From Affinundibacterium flavidum (GTDB lineage: Bacteria; Pseudomonadota; Gammaproteobacteria; Burkholderiales; Burkholderiaceae_D), in NCBI RefSeq assembly GCF_014284175.1, contig NZ_JACOGA010000009.1, positions 124,001-188,000 of the forward strand: 64,000 bases of DNA, read 5' to 3'. The number at the start of each line of letters is the position of its first letter. Position 1 is the stretch's first letter. The position numbers were made by a program, and so were the translations under genes. The notes beneath the pieces were generated by a model, which had not been told where the DNA came from, made no database searches, and saw only the letters and a list, made by a program, of their open reading frames with translations. Positions 18,744 through 26,060 of the stretch are shown here, in pieces.

Positions 18744-18938
18744 ATGAAAAAGAAAATCGCTTTATTTTTGTTAGCCTTGGGTATGGGAACATCTATGGCA
18801 TACGCAGCAGGTCCAAGCTACGCCTATTGCAAAGCTAAGTGTGCTGCGGAGTACAAGTCCTGCTTGGCTTCTGGTACACCGAAAGCAGAATGTGATGATA
18901 ATCGCATTACATGCATTCCAGATTGCATGCTGTGGTAA
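18744..18938 (+). CDS. Secreted six-cysteine miniprotein, function unknown
   Basis: 64 residues from ATG 18744 (TTGGAG ribosome site 7 nt upstream); the longer frame from 18666 has no ribosome site. A signal peptide MKKKIALFLLALGMGTSMAY ends near residue 22 (AYAAG). The mature peptide of about 42 residues has six cysteines: CKAKC, KSC, AEC, ITC, DC. Even cysteine number and export suggest three disulfides. I know no function. Its place next to a membrane-tethered glutaredoxin hints that the two may be redox partners. Confidence 0.75.
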   Translation: MKKKIALFLLALGMGTSMAYAAGPSYAYCKAKCAAEYKSCLASGTPKAECDDNRITCIPDCMLW

Positions 18939-18996
18939 TACGACATTTGGTTGCGATGACGTAAATGTTTCGTGAACCTTTGTAGATTATTAGATA

Positions 18997-19032
18997 AATG
19001 CCACTCAGGCAGTGCTTGAGTGGCATTTTTTG
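18997..19032 (+). terminator. Intrinsic terminator after the six-cysteine protein gene
   Basis: An 11-bp perfect stem (AATGCCACTCA at 18997-19007, TGAGTGGCATT at 19017-19027) with a 9-nt loop, followed by a T run. It lies 59 nt past the stop of the miniprotein gene. The rest of the gap to 19274 shows no gene that I can support. Confidence 0.85.
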
Positions 19033-19274
19033 TATGGCGAATGATGACTTTTGATTGGCCATAGTGATCGAAGATGTGAGGGCTATGAACGAGTGGCGCG
19101 ATAGGTATTAGTCGCTTGTATGAGTGCATCAATTAAGTAGAAAGAAATACATATGCTTGTTCAGAGATATTCCTTGTAAACCTATGACAGCGGGATCGAT
19201 CTTAGGAGTGAATGTGATCACTTGCAAGTCGTATCTAGCTATGTAGACAGCGCGTGCGATTGGGCACGAGAGAG

Positions 19275-19532
19275 TCATGCGGGTATTTGATCGCTAACCC
19301 GTCGCCCCAAACTACGCCTTCGACCGCGATTTTTTCTAGTGTCAATATACGGCTGGCAATTTAATATTCGTCGTTCTTGTTGACGTCGCTCAGGGTTTGC
19401 TCGTCTATCAATTTCGGGCCATGTTTCTACTTGTTGAGCTTGCCCTGATGCTTCAACTAACGCGTGATTCGAGATCGTGCTGGACAAGGATGGATGACTG
19501 GAAAAGATATTTAAAATCTGCACAAGTGTCAT
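19275..19532 (-). CDS. Small arginine-rich protein, paralogue A
   Basis: 85 residues, family not recognised. The second half is dominated by Arg pairs: IDRRANPERRQQERR, then a DTRKNRGRRRSLGRRVSD block. A GGGAGAA ribosome site 7 nt before ATG 19532 supports translation. The same layout, RRxxPxRRxxERR followed by TRKxxGRRxSxGRRxSD, recurs in the gene at 19832-20152, so the two are paralogues that share a motif but differ at the N-terminus. A nucleic-acid-binding or polyanion-binding role is only a guess from charge. Confidence 0.6.
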   Translation of the reverse strand: MTLVQILNIFSSHPSLSSTISNHALVEASGQAQQVETWPEIDRRANPERRQQERRILNCQPYIDTRKNRGRRRSLGRRVSDQIPA

Positions 19533-19831
19533 GTTGGTTCTCCCGAATTTTTATCAAAGTCTATTTACCATAGGCGAAAGCAGATTCTGTGCCTGTTAGT
19601 ACGACGCTTATGCCACGCTCGCATAATTAAGTTCACGCTAGCCTCGCTGCGTAAACTGGGTATAGGTGACTTGGCTGAAGTGATTCGTCTGGCGATGACA
19701 ATTCTGCGACAGTCTTCAATCAGAACATTGTAGGAGTCAGAGTGAGAACTAGTGTCAGTCAACTGTGAACGATTTCTAAATGGGAACGCTTTTTGAAAAA
19801 AGCGACAACATCTTTACATGTAAAAGTGTCG

Positions 19832-20152
19832 TCATCCTTTGAGTGAAATCGGTCGATACTCTGTCGCCGCATCACTTAGGCGACGTCCCGCAGAGTGTCG
19901 TCTGCCTTGTGTTTTGCGCGTATTGAGGTAGGTGGCTTGCTGTTTCTCTCGTCGCTCGGTAGTTCTGCGATCAGGTTGCTTCCGGCGCTCTTCCGGGATT
20001 TCTGTTGAAGCAATGGTATTTTGATCAGTAAGCTCTTGCTCAACACGCAGCGTATCGCCCCTCTGCTGTTCAGCAGCAGGTTGTCGATAATCAAAGATAC
20101 GAGTGAGTTGCAGCGGTAACATGATCAGTATTGCGAGAAAATGAGCGATCAT
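19832..20152 (-). CDS. Small arginine-rich protein, paralogue B
   Basis: 106 residues. The N-terminus is a hydrophobic segment (MIAHFLAILIMLPLQL) that could be a membrane anchor or poor signal peptide. The C-terminal half repeats the motif of the neighbouring small gene: ERRKQPDRRTTERR then TRKTQGRRHSAGRRLSD. No clear ribosome site before ATG 20152; an ATG ten codons in is an alternative. 299 nt separate the two genes; that gap contains only a weak 65-codon frame and an 8-bp hairpin at 19787-19804. Confidence 0.5.
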   Translation of the reverse strand: MIAHFLAILIMLPLQLTRIFDYRQPAAEQQRGDTLRVEQELTDQNTIASTEIPEERRKQPDRRTTERREKQQATYLNTRKTQGRRHSAGRRLSDAATEYRPISLKG

Positions 20153-20250
20153 GCTCTAACGGCTAGAATGATAGAAAACTTTAGAATATCTTTAAAAAAC
20201 AATAACTTGCACGATGGCAATGTTTGCTAAGATATGCATTTGTAAAATAG

Positions 20251-20319
20251 AAACAGCATAGGGTTTTAGTCCCTTATGCTGTTTTGATGATTTAGACCTA
20301 GACTGTTATTTACATCTGT
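20251..20319. repeat. Left copy of a 69-bp direct repeat resembling the lipA 3' end and terminator
   Basis: This segment aligns with 25992-26060 at about 54 of 70 columns with one single-base gap in each copy (hand count). It contains a terminator-like hairpin (AAACAGCATA at 20251-20260 pairing with 20275-20284) and then, on the minus strand, ACAGATGTAAATAA. That matches the last codons of lipA in the right copy. No lipA gene adjoins this copy, so it looks like a relic left when DNA was inserted or duplicated here. It sits in the 323-nt gap between the arginine-rich gene and the toxin gene; nothing else is seen there. Confidence 0.7.
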
Positions 20320-20475
20320 TGTGAAAGATCAGGAGTAAATGAGACAAATTGTTTGTTTTGACGTGACTTGCTCAGAAGTTAGGGTGATCAGGATTGTCTG
20401 CAAATCAGTATATTCAGGCCAGTGCCCAATCGCGCGCATGATGTAGGGGAAAATTATTTGAATTTCACAAGAGCG

Positions 20476-20904
20476 TCAACGTGCTTGTAAGTTCCAAGGG
20501 TTGATGACCGTCAAGCCAGCAGCTTCAAAAGGCGATGTGTCACGAGTAGCTACTGCAAAATTATGCGTCGTAGCGATAGCAGCGATATAGCCATCTGCGG
20601 GGGCAATCGCCTGTCCAGCGACACGTGCACGGGCGCGCAATGTGGCATACGACTGTGATGCAGGATCATCAAACGACAGGATACGCCCTGCGAACAAGGG
20701 CAAGACACGTTGCTCTAGACTGAAATGAAGCGTATCTCTGCGTTTGCCATCTGGTAGTGCAGCGATGCCAAAGCGTAGTTCCGCAAGGCTAATTGTCGAG
20801 AGGTATAGCGTTTCTATGATCTGTGCGTCAATCCAGGCAAGCACGTTTGCGTCACCTGCCGCTCGCAATGGTTCAGAAATGACGTTGGTATCGAGCAGTA
20901 TCAT
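20476..20904 (-). CDS. PIN-domain toxin, FitB/VapC family
   Basis: 142 residues, whole PIN fold. The four metal-binding acids are visible: Asp5 in LLDTNVISE, Glu42 in LAELRFGI, Asp104 in APADGYIAA and Asp122 in ATRDTSPF. PIN toxins are Mg-dependent RNases that cut tRNA or mRNA when free of antitoxin. The start overlaps the antitoxin stop by 4 nt (ATGA). The sequence is closest in feel to Neisseria FitB (DTNVISE, INPW near the end). Confidence 0.93.
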   Translation of the reverse strand: MILLDTNVISEPLRAAGDANVLAWIDAQIIETLYLSTISLAELRFGIAALPDGKRRDTLHFSLEQRVLPLFAGRILSFDDPASQSYATLRARARVAGQAIAPADGYIAAIATTHNFAVATRDTSPFEAAGLTVINPWNLQAR

Positions 20905-21140
20905 TCAAAACTCATTGGTTCAGTCGGTGTTTTATCACGTTCAATCTCAAGGTCGATGCCGCCCACTTCGCGACCAATCTCGGCCAGCAGGGTGCCGAGC
21001 TTAATCCGTCCTTCTGGGTGGACTGCATTTTCAAGAATTGCCCGAATTTCAGCTTCGGTACTGCGGCCATGCGTAGCAGCACGCACACGCAAGGCACGGT
21101 GCGTTTCATCGGGTAAGTTTCTGACAGTGACGGATGCCAT
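20901..21140 (-). CDS. FitA/VapB-type ribbon-helix-helix antitoxin
   Basis: 79 residues from ATG 21140: MASVTVRNLPDETHRALRVR then GRSTEAEIRAILENAV, the ribbon-helix-helix DNA-binding fold of FitA-like antitoxins. The acidic C-terminus (GIDLEIERDKTPTEPMSFE) would occupy the toxin active site. AAAGGA lies 8 nt before this ATG; another in-frame ATG at 21149 sits directly on that ribosome site and is rejected. First gene of the bicistronic operon; such dimers repress their own promoter. Confidence 0.92.
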   Translation of the reverse strand: MASVTVRNLPDETHRALRVRAATHGRSTEAEIRAILENAVHPEGRIKLGTLLAEIGREVGGIDLEIERDKTPTEPMSFE

Positions 21141-21181
21141 TGCCTTCATCCTTTAAATTTCATATCAATGATTGCATTTTA

Positions 21182-21208
21182 GTTATAGTGATATCATTTG
21201 TAAAGCAA
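21182..21208 (-). promoter_or_regulatory. Candidate promoter and operator of the toxin-antitoxin operon
   Basis: On the minus strand TTGCTT (21208-21203) and TATAAC (21187-21182) are separated by 15 nt, a short but usable spacing, 42 nt before the antitoxin ATG. ATGATATCAC-like and ATTGATATGA-like words surround it (around 21190-21199 and 21162-21171), as expected for a ribbon-helix-helix operator. Confidence 0.4.
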
Positions 21209-21412
21209 TTGAACGTCGTTGATTTACAACTAACGTGAAATCAGGAAGACATGCAAAGTTGAAGGCGTATCTGACACTCATACATTTACAAAAGAAGCGA
21301 AAGCATAAGTACGGGGGCAGATTTTTGAAATAAGTAAGTTTATATAAAGTGCTCAACTAGCGGTTAGAAGGGACATGAAGGTGGCACGCTCAGATAAATT
21401 GACAGGCTTGAC

Positions 21413-21720
21413 TCAGTGCTCGTTCGCGATCTCACGGATTGCCCACATTGTGTTGCACCTATCTCTGACAATGAAGTCGTTGGAAAAAATCGGCATCAAA
21501 TTTTTGACATTCCAGAACCGCGCACCTGCGTCACTGAGCATCAAGTGCTGTGCAAACTCTGTCACGTTTGGGACAAAGAGGTGGCGGTAGTTTTCCAAAG
21601 CATATGCGTGCGCCAGCGCAGTACGGCCTCCGAGTTCAAGCGTTGACGGTCTCTTACCTCTCCTCCATGCGCAAGCAAAGCGTCAACCTATTTCATGCCA
21701 TCATGTTTCCATGCTCTCCT
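21413..21720 (+). pseudogene. Decayed IS66-family transposase (TnpC) fragment
   Basis: In the first frame the translation runs CPHC, RHQIFDIPEPRTCVTEHQ, CKLCHVWD. This is the zinc-ribbon and following beta region typical of IS66 TnpC (xxVFDIPEPRxxVTEHx, CxxC). Near 21580-21600 the homology jumps to another frame with SFPKHMRAPAQYGLRVQALTV, matching the IS66 segment FPxxVxAPVQYGPRVxA. So one frameshift is present, and both ends (N-terminal coiled coil and DDE domain) are missing. It is a relic of a mobile element beside the toxin-antitoxin and NTPase genes. The remaining sequence from 21209 to 21412 shows nothing I can name. Confidence 0.8.
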
Positions 21721-21806
21721 GGTGACACATTCGTTCATATATAACTTAGGATAGCTTGGAAATTCCCAAAAAATGTTTTCGAATCGACAATGTGGTTTCA
21801 CGATGT

Positions 21807-21838
21807 TTTACTGCAAATGTCGTTACATTTGCAGTAAA
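21807..21838. promoter_or_regulatory. Perfect 14-bp inverted repeat just upstream of the NTPase-nuclease gene
   Basis: TTTACTGCAAATGT (21807-21820) and its exact reverse complement (21825-21838) flank a 4-nt loop CGTT. It lies 31 nt before the preferred start. No T run follows on either strand, so it is not a standard terminator. It may be an operator for a dimeric regulator or a hairpin in the 5' untranslated region. Confidence 0.8.
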
Positions 21839-21868
21839 GTCACTAAAAAATGTTTGAAATTAACTTTA

Positions 21869-24800
21869 ATGAATTTGCGGAGCACTGGTTTGGATAGCAT
21901 AAATTTTCCTTTTCTTGTTGAGCGAACCTGCACGCAAATTATTCCGAATCAACAAGAGCGAATTCGTCGCAGTTTAAAGGAATATCGCGATTTAGTTGCT
22001 TATGTGTTGCTGGGTGACCCAGGCGCTGGTAAGACAGAAGCCCTGAAGCAAGAAGCGCGAGAATCAGGTGGCGTTTATGTCAGGGCACGTGATTTCGTTA
22101 GTTTAAATAATGAAAAATATAAAAGTAGACTTTTATTTATTGATGGACTAGATGAAATGCGCGCTGGTGGCGATAGTAGAACACCGCTCGATCAAATAAG
22201 AGTTTGTCTTGAGCAACTTGGGAATCCGCGCGTCCGCCTATCGTGCCGAGAAGCTGATTGGCTAGGTGTCAATGATCTTGAGTCTCTAATGTGCGTGTCG
22301 TCGAATCAAACAATTGTCGCATTACATCTTAATCCGCTTAACGATATAGATATTGCTGAAATCTTAGATCGAAAGGATGGTATTGATGCAGCTAGATTTA
22401 TTGAACAAGCTGAACATTACGGACTAACCGATTTGTTGCGTAATCCGCAAACACTTAATTTGTTAGTAGAAGCAGTCGGAAGTGAAGCGTGGCCGCAAAG
22501 TCGTAAGGATGTCTACGAAATGGCTTGCAAACAGTTGGTACGTGAATCTAATTCTGAGCATAGGCAGGCAAAACGCCAAAAAGCTATAGCCGACGCTGCA
22601 CTTCTTGATGCCGCGGGCTATCTTTGTGCTATTCAATTGTTATCAGGATCTGCTGGGTTCGCTCAAGATGATGATGCCATTAGCCAGCAACATATAGACT
22701 TAAAAAGCCTTTCCTTACCAACACATATATCTCTCAGTGCTATTAACGCCACGCTTCAAACGAAACTATTTCAGGGCGATGGCGATCATTGCCGGGCTGT
22801 TATCCACCGTAGTGTGACGGAATTCCTAGGCGCACGATATCTTGCCCAGAATATCGAAAAATACATGTTGCCGATAGGCCGCGTGCTTGCGTTAATGGCC
22901 GGCTATGATGGCGGTATTGTGACTGACCTACGCGGTTTGTCTGCTTGGTTATCGGTACACTGCTTGAACGCACGAACGCGTTTGATAGATTCCGATCCTT
23001 TGGGTATTGTGCTCTATGGCGATGTGAAGCATTTTTCGCCAGAAGATAAACAGTATGTTTTAAATAGTATGTATAAGGAAGCACTTCGTTATACGTGGTT
23101 TCGTTCTGAGGATTGGTCAGCGTCACCATTTGGTGCGCTAGCTACTAGGGATATGGAACCAATATTCAAGAAAATATTAAGTTCATCATTACGTGATGAC
23201 GCGAGTCAGGCACTTTTAGACTGTGTTTTGGATGCGATCCAGTATGGGGAACGAATGTTGGTGATGACTGACGCATTAGATAGTCTGGTACGAGATTCTA
23301 GTTGTTGGTTGAGAATACGGAGCAAGGCACTGCAAGCATTAAAGCATGTTAGTGAAGACGATTTTTCTCAACTTCAAAAATTGGCTGAGGATATTCAGGC
23401 TAATGTAGTTATAGATGGTGATGACGAAATAATCGGTATGCTTTTAGAAATGCTTTATCCGCACGCAATATCGCCATCAAAAGTATTTGATTACCTGCAT
23501 CTACAGAAGAATAAAGACTTGCTTGGAACTTATGAATGGTTTTGGACTGGAAAACTTCTGGGTTTAACACCTGATGATGACTTACCTCTTCTTCTTGATC
23601 AGTTAGTGCTAAGAGAATCTGGGCTTAGAGAGATTTTGAACACTCATCCGTTTGATAGATTCACTTTGGGATTACTTGCGCAAGGGTTGGAAGTGTATGG
23701 CGATGATCTTACCAACGAACGACTTTATGATTGGTTAAGTATTGGATTGGACAAGTACGAGCGACCAAAGGTTGAGCAAGCATCAACAGATCGTATTGCT
23801 AGATGGTTCATTGCGCGACCTAATCGTTACAAGACCATGATTGAATATAGCATTGCCTTACAGGCTGCTAAAGAGAAGTTGTTTTATCGTTGCTTGAGTC
23901 GAGTTTATGGTGCAATACCTCCTGACGATATTGGGATCTGGTACTTAGATAAGGCCGCAACGGCAGACCTGAGCGAAGTCGCACACTATTATTTTGTGCA
24001 GACAGTACAAAGATTAATACTTGAGGGCGGGCAATCAGATTTGACTCCCGTAGCTCTGGAGTTCCTTGACTCCTGGATGAGCGAGTATCCTCAATTTCGT
24101 CCTTGGTTGGAGCCATTTATTACCTGTTCCATTAGCGACTGGCGGCACGAACAAGCTATTTTCGATAGAGAAAATAAACTAGAAAGGCAAAAAAATAAAA
24201 ATCTGCGAACAAGTTACTTCAGAAATCATATTGAATCCATTCGTGACGGTAGCGCATCGCCGAAAATTTTGTGTGATTTGGCACAGGCGCATACAAGAGC
24301 ATTGCGTGACAAGAACGATGAAAATTTACAGGAACGTATGTTAGATTTTTTGGATGGCGATACGACATTGTTCAATGCTGTTTATGAAGGTTTTGGTCAT
24401 GTACTTTATCGGGATGATCTACCGAGTGTCGAACAAATCAATAATCTAGGAGCGCAGGGAGAAATATACATTTTGAGTTTCCCTTGCTTGCTTCGCATTG
24501 ATAGTTTGTATCAAAATGATCCTTCGACTTTATTTGAATTGAATGAAGATATTTTGTTAAAGCTCGTGGCATTTTGCTTGAATAACGGTAATGAGCCTGA
24601 ATGGTTTATTGCTTTATTAAAAGAGCGCCCCGTATTGGTCTCGAAGGTGTTGACCGCTTATGTTTCGGTGAGATTACGGGCGAAAAAAGAACATATCAGT
24701 ACTTTGCATCCATTGGCGTATAACGATACTTATGCCGATGTCGCTAAAATTGTATTACCAAGCTTACTTCAGAAACTGCCATTTCGGTTGGATAAAAAAC

Positions 24801-25939
24801 AATTGTCGAACGCGCTTGATCCCATCATGAAAGGTGCTCTGCGTTATTTGGAACCGAGAATTTTGATGCCAGTGATTACGCAAAAATTGGCATTGAAAAG
24901 TTTAGATGTCGCACAACGTGTTTATTGGCTGGCGTGCGGTCTGCTAGTTGCACCAGATGAGTATCAAACAGATTTAATTCAATACTTAGGGATAAATCAG
25001 GTTCGAAAAGATTATCTGGCAAGCTTCTTTCATTCATTTGAACGTGGAATACCTAAGCTCACAAATTTGCCTGAAACGACATTAGCGCTCTTGATTGAAC
25101 TGTTTGCTCCCGATTGTTCGCCAGAGCGAATTACGGGGTCATTTACCGTCAGTCCAGCTATGAATACCGCTGATTTAGTGCGTTCAATGATAAGCACGCT
25201 GGAGAGCAGAATGAACGAATTGGCAAACAAAGAGCTTGAGCGCTTACTGACATTGCCAGCTCTGTCAGCCTGGTATGTCAGATTACAAGGTGCATTACAT
25301 TCTCAGCGTATTGCACGACGCAAGATTCATTTCCGTCCGGTCGATAGTGTAGCGGTCAGTCATACACTTGCTAATCTTCAGCCAGCGAACGCGGCGGATC
25401 TTACGGCATTTGTTTTTGAACATTTGTCTGATATCGCTAAAAATATTCGAAATGGTAATACTAATGATTACAGGCAATATTGGAGTCACGACGGAAGTAA
25501 TAAAAAGTTGAGTGTGTCAAAGCCCGAGAATGATTGTCGAGATACTCTTTTGTCAGACCTTAAAATACATCTCGGCGCGTTTAGTATTGAGGCTATAAAG
25601 GAAGGTTATTACGCTGAAGATAAGCGCGCAGATATTCGAGTTTCATTTGGTGGTACGAATGGCTTCAATATTCCGATTGAAATCAAGAAAGACAATCATG
25701 CCAACTTATGGACTGCTATCCATAAGCAACTTCTCCCACAGTATGTATGTGACCCCGGTACTGATGGACATGGAATTTATTTGGTTTTTTGGTTTGGCGG
25801 AAAAGATATACCTGCATCGCCTTATGGTGAAAAACCACGTAGCGCTGAGGAACTAAAAGAGCAACTACGGTTGCTTTTAAAACCAGAAGAAAAGTATTGC
25901 ATCAAGATTTGCGTCATTGATTGCGCTTTGCGCAAATAA
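21869..25939 (+). CDS. NACHT-like NTPase with C-terminal PD-(D/E)XK-like nuclease, candidate anti-phage protein
   Basis: 1356 residues from ATG 21869. A TTG at 21890 with GGAG 7 nt upstream is an equally good start; the 32 extra codons upstream of 21869 are Cys-rich and span the inverted repeat, so I exclude them. Walker A is GDPGAGKT at 49-56 and Walker B LLFIDGLDE at 88-96. Then follow SCREADWLG, an LNPLNDIDIAEIL segment and HRSVTEFLGARYLA near 320, a pattern common in bacterial NACHT NTPases. Residues about 350-1200 are a long helical region of unknown fold, probably the sensor. The C-terminus has ADIRVS (Asp1255), IPIEIKK (Glu1271, Lys1273) and a Gln in HKQLLPQY, the core of a PD-(D/E)XK nuclease. 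Family knowledge: STAND/NACHT proteins sense phage components and oligomerise to fire an effector. No partner gene lies beside it. The reading is visibly A/T-richer than the neighbours. Confidence 0.85.
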   Translation: MNLRSTGLDSINFPFLVERTCTQIIPNQQERIRRSLKEYRDLVAYVLLGDPGAGKTEALKQEARESGGVYVRARDFVSLNNEKYKSRLLFIDGLDEMRAGGDSRTPLDQIRVCLEQLGNPRVRLSCREADWLGVNDLESLMCVSSNQTIVALHLNPLNDIDIAEILDRKDGIDAARFIEQAEHYGLTDLLRNPQTLNLLVEAVGSEAWPQSRKDVYEMACKQLVRESNSEHRQAKRQKAIADAALLDAAGYLCAIQLLSGSAGFAQDDDAISQQHIDLKSLSLPTHISLSAINATLQTKLFQGDGDHCRAVIHRSVTEFLGARYLAQNIEKYMLPIGRVLALMAGYDGGIVTDLRGLSAWLSVHCLNARTRLIDSDPLGIVLYGDVKHFSPEDKQYVLNSMYKEALRYTWFRSEDWSASPFGALATRDMEPIFKKILSSSLRDDASQALLDCVLDAIQYGERMLVMTDALDSLVRDSSCWLRIRSKALQALKHVSEDDFSQLQKLAEDIQANVVIDGDDEIIGMLLEMLYPHAISPSKVFDYLHLQKNKDLLGTYEWFWTGKLLGLTPDDDLPLLLDQLVLRESGLREILNTHPFDRFTLGLLAQGLEVYGDDLTNERLYDWLSIGLDKYERPKVEQASTDRIARWFIARPNRYKTMIEYSIALQAAKEKLFYRCLSRVYGAIPPDDIGIWYLDKAATADLSEVAHYYFVQTVQRLILEGGQSDLTPVALEFLDSWMSEYPQFRPWLEPFITCSISDWRHEQAIFDRENKLERQKNKNLRTSYFRNHIESIRDGSASPKILCDLAQAHTRALRDKNDENLQERMLDFLDGDTTLFNAVYEGFGHVLYRDDLPSVEQINNLGAQGEIYILSFPCLLRIDSLYQNDPSTLFELNEDILLKLVAFCLNNGNEPEWFIALLKERPVLVSKVLTAYVSVRLRAKKEHISTLHPLAYNDTYADVAKIVLPSLLQKLPFRLDKKQLSNALDPIMKGALRYLEPRILMPVITQKLALKSLDVAQRVYWLACGLLVAPDEYQTDLIQYLGINQVRKDYLASFFHSFERGIPKLTNLPETTLALLIELFAPDCSPERITGSFTVSPAMNTADLVRSMISTLESRMNELANKELERLLTLPALSAWYVRLQGALHSQRIARRKIHFRPVDSVAVSHTLANLQPANAADLTAFVFEHLSDIAKNIRNGNTNDYRQYWSHDGSNKKLSVSKPENDCRDTLLSDLKIHLGAFSIEAIKEGYYAEDKRADIRVSFGGTNGFNIPIEIKKDNHANLWTAIHKQLLPQYVCDPGTDGHGIYLVFWFGGKDIPASPYGEKPRSAEELKEQLRLLLKPEEKYCIKICVIDCALRK

Positions 25940-25991
25940 TATCGATCTGGCGATGGAATGATCGTGAAATGTATCGAGCGCTTGCAAACAA

Positions 25992-26060
25992 AAACGGCAT
26001 AGGGTTATTAACCGTATGCCGTTTTGACTGTGTAGTCTTAGACTATTATTTTACATCTGT
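25992..26060. repeat. Right copy of the 69-bp direct repeat: lipA terminator and last codons
   Basis: Contains the hairpin AAACGGCATA (25992-26001) / TATGCCGTTT (26015-26024) with an inner GGTTA-TAACC stem. On the minus strand a T-rich tail follows, so this is the intrinsic terminator of lipA; it can also stop the convergent NTPase gene. It runs into the final lipA codons (ACATCTGT at 26053-26060). The left partner copy is at 20251-20319. Confidence 0.75.

Noticed and set aside
19565..19762. Minus-strand 65-codon frame between the two arginine-rich genes
   Set aside because: No ribosome site and no motif shared with the two flanking genes.
20476..21140. Toxin-antitoxin pair as a working part of the NTPase-nuclease system
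   Set aside because: It is divergent, complete in itself and separated by an IS relic, so a functional link is unsupported.
21807..21838. Hairpin as part of a retron or similar RNA component
   Set aside because: No reverse transcriptase gene is near and the structure is a simple 14-bp stem.
21773..21868. Longest possible N-terminus of the NTPase-nuclease
   Set aside because: The 32 extra residues are Cys-rich, translate through a perfect inverted repeat and lack a ribosome site.
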